The translations under genes were made by a program, and so were the position numbers. A DNA stretch of 23,629 nucleotides from Simiduia curdlanivorans (lineage in GTDB: Bacteria; Pseudomonadota; Gammaproteobacteria; Pseudomonadales; Cellvibrionaceae): NCBI RefSeq assembly GCF_030409605.1, contig NZ_JAUFQG010000002.1:1-23629 (forward strand). The letters are read 5' to 3'. This document shows positions 1 through 6,479 of this stretch, piece after piece. A model generated the notes under the pieces. The model saw nothing but the letters and a program-made list of their open reading frames with translations, was not told the DNA's origin and searched no databases. The first letter of the stretch is position 1. Each line of letters starts with the position of its first letter.

Positions 1-1
1 G

Positions 2-660
2 GCCACCATTCAAAGTGCTTTGGGCGTGCAATTTCGCATTACTGGTTTAGACAATGTGGCGGAGGCGTCAGAACTTGCCCTGCTATTGCGCTCCGGTGCT
101 TTGGCCGCGCCTATGTACTTTGTTGAAGAGCGTACCATCGGCCCATCACTGGGTGCCGAAAATATTCGCTTGGGTGTGACCTCTGTTCAAATCGCCTTCG
201 CCGTTGTACTAATTTTTATGGTGCTTTACTACAAGGTGTTTGGTTTGGCAGCCAATATCGCGCTGGCGGCCAACGTGGTGCTTTTGGCGGCGTGTATGTC
301 GCTGTTAAGCGCCACCTTAACCCTGCCCGGTATTGCCGGTATCGTGTTGACGGTGGGTATGGCGGTGGATGCTAACGTGCTTATTTTCTCCCGAATAAAG
401 GAGGAAATAGCCAACGGCCTGCCGACCCAGTCGGCCATTAATGCCGGTTATGAACGGGCGTTTACCACCATTCTCGATGCCAACGTCACCACCTTGATTG
501 TTGCAGTGATTCTTTATGCGATTGGAACCGGCCCCGTTAAAGGCTTTGCGGTAACGCTGAGCTTGGTATTTTAACCTCCATGTTTACGGCCATTATGGTG
601 TCACGTTTAGTGATCAATACCATTTATGGCGGCCGTAGCGTGAAGAAAGTGTGGATTTGA
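2..660 (+). CDS. secD: Protein translocase subunit SecD, C-terminal part, frameshifted here
   Basis: SecD is an inner-membrane RND-family protein that works with SecF and SecYEG, using the proton gradient to pull secreted proteins across the membrane. The window opens inside the gene; the frame is open from base 2 (ATIQSALGVQF). Visible are the end of the periplasmic region (EERTIGPSLGAENI) and then the hydrophobic C-terminal membrane block with the conserved stretch around VDANVLIFSRIKEE. GG at 565-566 should be GGG, as read in the other arm. The lost base ends the frame early, at 574. With it restored, the protein continues through SMFTAIMVSRLVI to the basic tail GGRSVKKVWI and stops at 660. 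The family match is clear; the frameshift is most probably a sequencing or assembly error. secF follows after 10 bases. Confidence 0.93.
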
Positions 661-670
661 GGGCGCGACC

Positions 671-1595
671 ATGAGCATTGCAAATAAAACAATTAATTTT
701 ATGGGTAGCCGCATTATCGCTACCGTTTTTTTCCGCCTTACTTCTGATTGGCTCTATTGGTTCGCTGGCGGTTAACGGTTTGCAGTTCGGTTTAGATTTT
801 ACCGGCGGTATGCAAATTGAAGTGCGCTACGAACACAAGGCCGACCTAGAGCAGATTCGCACCACCTTAACCGACGCCAATTACAGCAATGTAATTGTGG
901 TGAATTTTGGCTCCGATGAAGATGTGCTGATTCGCATGCAGCAGGACTTTACCGAGAGTTTAGGTAATGAAGTTGTTGCGCAATTGAAGTCTCAAGAGAG
1001 TGGCAACATCGAATTGCGCCGGGTTGAGTTTGTCGGCCCGCAGGTGGGTGAAGAATTACGCGATAGCGGTGGCATTGGTATGCTATTTGCGCTCGTCGTG
1101 GTCATGGCCTATGTGGCGCTGCGCTTCCAGTGGAAGTTTGCGGTGGCGGCAGTGGCGGCCTTGGTGCACGACGTGATCATTACCTTGGGCTTTTTCTCGC
1201 TGTTTAAGATAGGTTTTGATCTATCGGTGTTGGCGGCGGTGTTGGCCGTGGTGGGTTACTCGTTAAACGATACTATTGTGGTGTTTGACCGGGTGCGGGA
1301 AAACTTCCCTGTGTTGCGTAAGACGGAATCGCTGGAAGTGGTTAACGTGTCGCTGACGCAAACCTTAGACCGTACATTAATGACCTCCGGTACAACCTTA
1401 ATCGTACTGATTGTGTTGTACATGTATGGCGGTGAGTTATTGCAAGGTTTCTCTGCGGCATTGTTGGTGGGTATTGTGATTGGTACTTACTCATCCATCT
1501 ATGTGGCGTCGAATTTGCTGTTGAGTTTGCATATCGTCAAAGAGGATTTAATGCCACCGGTGAAGGAAGGGGCAGAGATAGACGATCTCCCTTAA
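671..1595 (+). CDS. secF: Protein translocase subunit SecF, one-base frameshift near the start
   Basis: SecF is the partner of SecD in the SecDF complex of the inner membrane. The ATG at 671 gives MSIANKTINFMGSRIIATVF, a short cytoplasmic tail leading into the first membrane helix. Seven T at 726-732 (six in the other arm) then shift the frame. After the shift the protein is intact: GLDFTGG, the NFGSDEDVLIRM segment, EFVGPQVG, then the membrane block with LVHDVIITLGFFSLF, GYSLNDTIVVFDRVRENF, QTLDRTLMTSGTTL and YSSIYVAS, all typical SecF motifs. Corrected length is about 307 residues, normal for the family. An ATG or other start codon at 678 in the shifted frame is a by-product of the extra T and not a real start. 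The gene follows secD by 10 bases and ends 9 bases before a terminator, so secDF ends a transcription unit here. Confidence 0.94.
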
Positions 1596-1603
1596 CGGTA
1601 TTT

Positions 1604-1629
1604 AAATGGCGGCTTCGGCCGCCATTTTT
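1604..1629 (+). terminator. Rho-independent terminator after secF
   Basis: A 10-bp perfect stem (AAATGGCGGC, 1604-1613, with GCCGCCATTT, 1618-1627) closes on a stable TTCG tetraloop and runs into five T. It lies 9 bases after the secF stop and insulates secDF from the kinase gene. Confidence 0.9.
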
Positions 1630-1680
1630 GTATTTGGTGTACTATGCCATATCTGAATTGTGCCAGCGCGGATTGCGATT

Positions 1681-3705
1681 ATGAGCGACAGTGAAAGCCC
1701 GAGAGAAACGCTAGGCTATTTATCCCTGAGTTTTGCGGATTTGACTAAGGCCTCCCCGGAAGAGATGCGCGCGCAACTGGAGCGTTATAACCGTATTTTT
1801 CATGGTAGCGGTTGTGGCTTTTGGGAGTGGAACCTAGATACCAATCAGCTCTATTGGGAAGGGCGCTTCTGGGATGGCTTAGGTTACGATGCTGAGGTTC
1901 GAAGCAGCATGACCAGTGCATCGGATATGTTTAATTTTGTTCATCCAGACGACGTGGCAGTAATTGAAGCTGCGGTGCAAAGCCATGTCATCCACGGTGC
2001 GCCTTACAGTGCTGAATACCGTATCCGAAAAGCGGACGGCGATTATGCCTGGACTCAAACGCGGGGCTCCTCGCGCCGCGCCGCCGATGGCAAGGTGCAT
2101 TTTTTATCCGGTGTAAACGTCGACATTACCGAGCTCAAGGAAACGGCCGCTCGCCTGACCGAGAGCGAGGCGCGCCACGAGCGTATTATTGAAGCGTCTA
2201 ATGATGGTATTTGGGAGTGGAATCGCGAAGATAAAACCCTCGACTTTTCCAATCGCTGTTGGCAGCAGCTGGGTTACGAAGAGCACGATGAAGTGTTAAC
2301 CCGCGGGCGCAATCGCCTGCAGCTGTGGTATGAACTCATGCACCCGGAGGACGTGTCGCGCTTTAAAGACACCTTAGCGACGCACATCAGTCAGGGCGTG
2401 CCCTTTGATATCGAATATCGCATGAAGGCCGTGGACGGCCGCTATCGTTGGATTAAAGGCAGAGGCTCTGCATCGTTAAATGCCGCCGGCGAAGTGGTGA
2501 GTATGGCCGGCAGTAATATGGACATTACTCTGATCAAGGAGGCCGAAGAGCGCGTGATGCAAGCCAAGGAGGCGGCTGAGCGAGCCAATCGCGCTAAATC
2601 GGAATTCTTGTCCAGTATGAGCCACGAGCTGCGCACGCCGCTAAATGCCATCATGGGCTTCGCCCAGCTATTTGATTACGACAATAATTTAACCAGTGAG
2701 CAGCAAGAAAATGTGCGCGAAATTCGCAAAGCCGGCAGCCATTTACTGCAGCTGATTAACGACGTGTTGGATTTGGCTAAAATTGAATCGGGCAAGCTCA
2801 CCTTGTCTTTGGAGCCGGTGTTGCCAGCGCGCGTAGTGCGCGAGTGCGTGCAGTTGGTGCAGTCTTTGGCCGACAGTCGCGCCATTAAAATGAGCGTCGA
2901 TTTCCGCAAATGGTCGGGCACCTATATTCATGCCGATAGTGTTCGGCTAAAGCAAGTTTTGCTCAACCTGATGAGCAATGCGATTAAATATAATCGCATG
3001 GGTGGTTCGGTTGAGGTGGTGTTTTATATGTCTGATGAAGAAAACGTGCGCATCGGCGTGCGCGATTCGGGCTATGGCATTCCCGAGGTGAAGCGCAAGG
3101 AGATGTACCAGCCGTTTAACCGGCTGGGCGCGGAGGGCGGAAAGATCGAAGGCAGCGGGGTCGGCTTGGTTATCACTCGGCGCTTAATGGAAATGATGGG
3201 CGGCACCATTGATTTCGAGAGCCGCGTTGGCCACGGCACAACCTTCTGGCTCACCTTTAAAAAATCCACCCAGCAAGATGCGGTGCCCTTCAATGTTACC
3301 AACACGCCATTGGCGCGCGCCGAGCTGAATATTTCCAAGCCCCATCGGGTGTTATATATCGAAGATAACCCATCCAATATTCGCGTTATTCGCCAGTTTT
3401 GCCAGCGCTTTGATTTGCTGCAATTGGAAGTCGCCGAAGAGGCCTTTTTCGGTTTGTATAAAGCGCGGACTTTTTTGCCCGACTTTATTATTCTGGATAT
3501 TAATTTGCCGGGCATGGACGGCTACGAAGTGCTGGAGGTGTTAAAGGCCGATCCGCAATTGGCCGATATTCCGGTTATTGCGCTGTCTGCCAATGCCATG
3601 AGTTTTGATATCGAGCGAGGCAGGAAGGCCGGCTTTTTTGAATACCTGACCAAACCCGTGGATATAAACGCACTGATCTTAACGCTCAATCGCCTGGTCC
3701 GTTAA
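1681..3705 (+). CDS. Soluble PAS-PAS hybrid sensor histidine kinase with C-terminal receiver
   Basis: Cytoplasmic hybrid kinase of about 674 residues with no membrane segment, so it probably reads an internal signal. Order (numbered from the ATG at 1681): first PAS, about 34-152 (GFWEWNLDTNQLYWEGRFW); second PAS, about 166-285 (GIWEWNREDKTLDFSNRCW), each closing with a PAC-like end (VNVDIT, SNMDIT); a short coiled linker (AEERVMQAKEAAERANRAK); HisKA with SHELRTPLN and phospho-acceptor His315; HATPase with the N box around Asn433, DSGYGIP, then GSGVGL; receiver with acidic pair Glu561/Asp562, phospho-acceptor Asp606 (ILDINLPGMDGYE), Ser636 and Lys658 (TKP). All catalytic residues are present. 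A GTG at 1660 would add seven residues (MPARIAI); neither start has a clear ribosome site, and a weak TTGTAT-16-TATCTG promoter (1628-1655) favours the ATG. No partner regulator is adjacent. The signal and output are unknown. Confidence 0.92.
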   Translation: MSDSESPRETLGYLSLSFADLTKASPEEMRAQLERYNRIFHGSGCGFWEWNLDTNQLYWEGRFWDGLGYDAEVRSSMTSASDMFNFVHPDDVAVIEAAVQSHVIHGAPYSAEYRIRKADGDYAWTQTRGSSRRAADGKVHFLSGVNVDITELKETAARLTESEARHERIIEASNDGIWEWNREDKTLDFSNRCWQQLGYEEHDEVLTRGRNRLQLWYELMHPEDVSRFKDTLATHISQGVPFDIEYRMKAVDGRYRWIKGRGSASLNAAGEVVSMAGSNMDITLIKEAEERVMQAKEAAERANRAKSEFLSSMSHELRTPLNAIMGFAQLFDYDNNLTSEQQENVREIRKAGSHLLQLINDVLDLAKIESGKLTLSLEPVLPARVVRECVQLVQSLADSRAIKMSVDFRKWSGTYIHADSVRLKQVLLNLMSNAIKYNRMGGSVEVVFYMSDEENVRIGVRDSGYGIPEVKRKEMYQPFNRLGAEGGKIEGSGVGLVITRRLMEMMGGTIDFESRVGHGTTFWLTFKKSTQQDAVPFNVTNTPLARAELNISKPHRVLYIEDNPSNIRVIRQFCQRFDLLQLEVAEEAFFGLYKARTFLPDFIILDINLPGMDGYEVLEVLKADPQLADIPVIALSANAMSFDIERGRKAGFFEYLTKPVDINALILTLNRLVR

Positions 3706-3750
3706 GCGCTTGATAGCCTCACCCTAGAGCGCAAAGAAGAAACATAAAAA

Positions 3751-3788
3751 ACATAAAAAAGGGATGCATCTGCATCCCTTTTTTATGT
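3751..3788. terminator. Bidirectional terminator between the kinase gene and suhB
   Basis: A perfect 18-bp inverted repeat (ACATAAAAAAGGGATGCA, 3751-3768, with its complement at 3771-3788) has a loop of only TC. The GC part GGGATGCA is flanked by six A on one side and six T on the other, so it works as an A/T-tailed terminator in both directions. It sits between two convergent genes, 45 bases after the kinase stop and 7 bases after the suhB stop. Confidence 0.93.
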
Positions 3789-3795
3789 CGCTGCT

Positions 3796-4608
3796 TTATT
3801 TGCCAATGTGGCCCATGTGGTTGCCGACAATTTGCAGCAGCGGCTTAAACACTTTTGGCCCGCCGCACACAACATTGCCGGTATCCATGTAGCTGTTGCC
3901 GCCTTTGAAGTCGGAGATTAGGCCACCGGCTTCTTTTATTAGCAGCACACCTGCGGCGATATCCCACTCATTTAAATTCATTTCCCAGAAGCCGTCGTAG
4001 CGACCAGCGGCAACGTAGGCGAGATCTAGCGAGGCGGCGCCTGGGCGGCGGATGCCCGCGGTTTGGCCGGCAATTTCTTTTACCGCAGCGAGGTAGGGGT
4101 CTATGTGCTCGAGCGCCCAGCCATTAAAAGGTATGCCGGTTCCGATCAAACCGCCTTCTAGGCCGCGACGTGAAGATACCCGAATGCGACGGCCATTGAG
4201 CATGGCGCCTTTGCCTTTACTGGCAGTGAATTCTTCGCGCTTCATGGGATCGTAAACCAGAGCGTGCTCTAAAACGCCTTTGCGTTTGCAGGCAATGGAA
4301 ATAGCGAAATGGGGGATGCCGTTGATGAAGTTGGTGGTGCCGTCGAGCGGGTCGATAACCCATTCGTAATCGCTGTCGCCGCTCTTGCCGATGCTGAGGC
4401 CAGACTCTTCGCCGCGCATATTGTGATCTGGGTAGGCTTTGCGCAGGTGGTAGATCACCTCTTTCTCTGCTGCCCTGTCGACTTCGGTGACAAAGTCATT
4501 TTGGCCTTTGGTTTCAATAGCGACAAATTCTACACGCTCTAGCGCGCGTTCAATCAGTTCTCCAGCCTTGCGCGCAGCGCGCAGAGCAATGGTCAGCATG
4601 GGTTCCAT
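3796..4608 (-). CDS. suhB: SuhB, inositol monophosphatase family protein / Nus-complex cofactor
   Basis: SuhB belongs to the Mg-dependent inositol monophosphatase family. In E. coli its main role is in the Nus antitermination complex on rRNA operons. The 270-residue length is normal (E. coli 267). Metal-site motifs are all present: GEESG (Glu67/Glu68), WVIDPLDGTTNFING (Asp86, Asp89) and WDIAAG (Asp216). The start MEPMLTIALRAARKAGE lines up with E. coli MHPMLNIAVRAARKAG and has a GGAG ribosome site at 4614-4617. Phosphatase activity is expected from the residues; the Nus role is inferred from the family. It is transcribed away from trmJ, as in E. coli. Its promoter lies about 350 bases upstream, so the 266-bp repeat element is part of its leader. 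Confidence 0.95.
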   Translation of the reverse strand: MEPMLTIALRAARKAGELIERALERVEFVAIETKGQNDFVTEVDRAAEKEVIYHLRKAYPDHNMRGEESGLSIGKSGDSDYEWVIDPLDGTTNFINGIPHFAISIACKRKGVLEHALVYDPMKREEFTASKGKGAMLNGRRIRVSSRRGLEGGLIGTGIPFNGWALEHIDPYLAAVKEIAGQTAGIRRPGAASLDLAYVAAGRYDGFWEMNLNEWDIAAGVLLIKEAGGLISDFKGGNSYMDTGNVVCGGPKVFKPLLQIVGNHMGHIGK

Positions 4609-4637
4609 GGGGACTCCGACAGGGCAGTTGAATTGTG

Positions 4638-4903
4638 AGGTCTGCTCATACCTATTTAATAGTCGCTGCTGAATGTCATTTATGTACTCAGCAAGGCAGA
4701 GGGTGCGAAGTGTAGTTACCTACATGAGCGGCCGAACAACGAAGCTGAGTGCATAAATGGCCTCAGCCCTACGGGTTGTGGCAGAAAAGTCGCCACTTAT
4801 CGTTGCTCGTCGTTCATTTGGAGTGACCAAACATCACTCCTTGCGCCTAAATTGGCTACTTTTCCGTCACAACATCGACCATCAAATAGGTATGAGCAGG
4901 CCT
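4638..4903. repeat. 266-bp non-coding element with 28-bp terminal inverted repeats
   Basis: The ends, 4638-4665 and 4876-4903, are inverted copies matching at 25 of 28 positions, including a perfect 16-bp core (CTGCTCATACCTATTT). All three mismatches are transitions. Inside are two further imperfect stems: 4677-4692 with 4744-4759 (15 of 16), enclosing a small TGTAG/CTACA hairpin, and 4775-4790 with 4858-4873 (14 of 16), enclosing a perfect GGAGTGA/TCACTCC hairpin (4820-4840). No credible ORF and no clear target-site duplication. The architecture fits a MITE-like or other interspersed palindromic repeat that would fold as a branched RNA. I do not recognise the family. Confidence 0.75.
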
Positions 4904-4965
4904 AAGAGCGCAGTTACCGCTGTGTAGCGCCGGTGTTGGCGGCTACGGGATAATTGGGGGCGCGG

Positions 4966-4974
4966 ATTATAACA
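4966..4974 (-). promoter_or_regulatory. Extended -10 promoter element, probably for suhB
   Basis: On the minus strand the sequence reads TGTTATAAT, a perfect TATAAT with the TGN extension that compensates for the poor -35 region upstream. It points toward suhB. A start about 7 bases on would give a leader of about 350 bases carrying the inverted-repeat element. Confidence 0.6.
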
Positions 4975-5049
4975 GCACACTCGCTCCTTAGCATAGGGGC
5001 TGGGCGTTAAATAGCCACTATTTGGGTGGGCGCTGGCGTGGGCTTTTGC

Positions 5050-5055
5050 TACAAT
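5050..5055 (+). promoter_or_regulatory. Probable -10 element of trmJ
   Basis: TACAAT followed by GCGCGCC, 32 bases before the trmJ ATG at 5087. No good -35 lies at 16-18 bases. Because it overlaps the in-frame ATG at 5053/5054, it argues against that longer start. With the suhB promoter and the repeat element this accounts for the 480-base gap between suhB and trmJ. Confidence 0.5.
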
Positions 5056-5086
5056 GCGCGCCATTTTTGCGCCCGTGGGTAATCAC

Positions 5087-5899
5087 ATGCCAGACAAGAC
5101 AGAAGATTGGTTTCAGCAGGTCAGAATCGTACTGGTTAATACCAAGGCCTCTGGCAACATTGGCGGTGCCGCGCGGGCGATGAAAAATATGGGCCTAAGT
5201 AACCTGTGGCTAGTGGAGCCGCGCGAATATCCGTCGGCCGAGGCGACCTGGCGCGCCTCTAATGCCACCGACGTATTGGATGGTGCGCAAGTGGTGGCCA
5301 CCTTGGCCGAGGCCATTGGCGACTGTGGCTTAGTGATAGGTACCAGCGCGCGCGGGCGCAGTATTCCCTGGCCGATAAAAACGCCGCGCGAGGCCGCCGG
5401 TCAAGTGGCAGCCGAGGCGCGCCAGCACAAGGTGGCTATCGTGTTTGGCCGCGAGGATCGCGGTTTGACCAACGAGGAGCTGCAGGCTTGTAATCTTCAC
5501 CTGCACATTCCGGCCAATGAAGACTATAGCTCGCTCAATCTCGCCACTGCCGTGCAGGTCATCTGCTACGAGTTGCGCATGATGATGTTGGAGCAGCGCG
5601 ATGGCAAAGCGCCGCATTTTGACGACTGGGATCAGCCGCCGGCCAACAGCAACGAGCTAGAGCATTACTATACCCACCTGCAAGAAACCCTGGAGCGGCT
5701 GGATTTCATCACCCACGACAACCCGCGCCAGACCATGACACGCCTGCGCCGGCTCTTTAACAGAGCGCGCTTGGACCAGATGGAGCTCAATATCCTGCGC
5801 GGCATTCTCACCGCCACCCAGAACTACATTTATCACACCGATCGCAAGGTGGCGGCGCTAAAGGCGGGCGGAGAGGGCGATGGGCCGGAAAAGCACTAA
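5087..5899 (+). CDS. trmJ: tRNA (cytidine/uridine-2'-O-)-methyltransferase TrmJ
   Basis: TrmJ is a SPOUT-fold, AdoMet-dependent enzyme that methylates the ribose 2'-OH of C32/U32 in the tRNA anticodon loop. The N-terminal half holds the family signatures IRIVLVNT-type start (VRIVLVNTKASGNIGGAAR), MKNMGLSNLWLV, VIGTSARGRSIPWP, and the knot segments IVFGREDRGLTNEEL and YSSLNLATAVQVICYELR. The C-terminal part (LERLDFITHDNPRQTMTRLRRLFNRARL...ELNILRGIL) is the usual dimer/tRNA-binding extension. I chose the ATG at 5087 (MPDKTEDWF, 270 residues) over the one at 5054 because the latter sits on a -10 element and the extra 11 residues have no family counterpart. It lies directly upstream of iscR, the same order as in E. 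coli, but iscR has its own promoter. Confidence 0.94.
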   Translation: MPDKTEDWFQQVRIVLVNTKASGNIGGAARAMKNMGLSNLWLVEPREYPSAEATWRASNATDVLDGAQVVATLAEAIGDCGLVIGTSARGRSIPWPIKTPREAAGQVAAEARQHKVAIVFGREDRGLTNEELQACNLHLHIPANEDYSSLNLATAVQVICYELRMMMLEQRDGKAPHFDDWDQPPANSNELEHYYTHLQETLERLDFITHDNPRQTMTRLRRLFNRARLDQMELNILRGILTATQNYIYHTDRKVAALKAGGEGDGPEKH

Positions 5900-5923
5900 T
5901 ACCTGAGTGCTTTAGTAGGTTAA

Positions 5924-5948
5924 ATACTTGACTAGATTAGTGGGGTAT
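5924..5948 (+). promoter_or_regulatory. Type 1 IscR binding site overlapping the iscR promoter
   Basis: The 25 bases begin ATACTTGACT and end TAGTGGGGTAT around a central AGAT. They match the E. coli type 1 IscR consensus (ATASYYGACTRWWWYAGTCRRSTAT) at 23 of 25 positions; the exceptions are positions 12 and 19. The site covers the -35 hexamer and most of the spacer, so [2Fe-2S]-IscR bound here would block RNA polymerase and close a negative feedback loop on cluster assembly. Confidence 0.87.
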
Positions 5949-5955
5949 TTATAAT
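5928..5955 (+). promoter_or_regulatory. Sigma70 promoter of the iscR-iscS-suf operon
   Basis: TTGACT (5928-5933) and a perfect TATAAT (5950-5955) are separated by 16 bases. The expected start near 5962 gives a 38-base leader to the iscR ATG. A strong constitutive-looking promoter, which fits control by a repressor. Confidence 0.85.
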
Positions 5956-5999
5956 GCTCCCATCGCCTGTGAGGCATAACTGTCTGATGGAACACGCTT

Positions 6000-6479
6000 A
6001 TGAGACTGACAACTAAAGGTCGTTATGCGGTGACAGCCATGTTGGATTTGGCCATGCACATGCAACAAGGCCCCACGAGCCTAGCCGATATATCCAAGCG
6101 CCAGGAAATCTCGCTGTCTTATTTAGAGCAACTTTTCTCTAAATTGCGTCAATCTGAGTTGGTTACCAGTGTTAGGGGCCCAGGCGGTGGTTACCGCTTG
6201 AGCCGCGACGCCGATGATATTTTTGTCGCGCAAATTATCGACGCGGTTAATGAGTCTATCGATGCCACCAACTGCGGCGGCAGTGGCAATTGCCAGAACG
6301 GCAAAGTCTGCCTCACTCACAATTTGTGGAGTGATCTGAGTATGCAAATTCACCAATTTTTGAACTCTATTAGCCTGTCGGCCTTGATGCAGCGCCACGA
6401 TGTGCGCGCCGTCTGCACCCGGCAGGATGCTGAGAACGAGGCCCAATCATTGGTTTTATCGGAGCTTGCGCCCCAGTGA
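6000..6479 (+). CDS. iscR: Fe-S cluster-sensing Rrf2-family regulator IscR
   Basis: IscR represses Fe-S assembly genes when it carries a [2Fe-2S] cluster and controls others in its apo form. The 159-residue protein starts MRLTTKGRYAVTAMLDLA, the Rrf2 winged-helix start, with the recognition-helix region ISLSYLEQLFSKLR and the wing VRGPGGGYRLSR. The cluster ligands sit at exactly the E. coli positions: Cys92, Cys98, Cys104 and His107 (NCGGSGNCQNGKVCLTH). This is strong evidence for a true IscR rather than another Rrf2 protein such as NsrR or CymR. The ATG is the only sensible start. The stop TGA overlaps the GTG start of the next gene (GTGA), so the two are translationally coupled. An IscR box on its own promoter implies autorepression. 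Confidence 0.97.
   Translation: MRLTTKGRYAVTAMLDLAMHMQQGPTSLADISKRQEISLSYLEQLFSKLRQSELVTSVRGPGGGYRLSRDADDIFVAQIIDAVNESIDATNCGGSGNCQNGKVCLTHNLWSDLSMQIHQFLNSISLSALMQRHDVRAVCTRQDAENEAQSLVLSELAPQ

Noticed and set aside
678..740. Alternative SecF start at 678
   Set aside because: It exists only because of the extra T at 726-732. The mirror arm reads in frame from the ATG at 671 with the expected SecF N-terminus.
3072..3515. 147-residue antisense frame in the kinase gene
   Set aside because: Opposite strand of the ATPase and receiver domains; no recognisable family, and composition expected of a shadow frame.
4638..4903. CRISPR array or insertion sequence
   Set aside because: There is a single pair of inverted ends, with no regularly spaced direct repeats and no transposase frame. 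At most a non-autonomous element.
4487..5064. Small reading frames within the suhB-trmJ gap
   Set aside because: They cross suhB antisense or the inverted-repeat element, lack ribosome sites and have low-complexity compositions typical of chance frames.
5054..5086. Eleven-residue N-terminal extension of TrmJ
   Set aside because: The upstream ATG overlaps the probable -10 TACAAT, and the extra residues have no counterpart in E. coli TrmJ.
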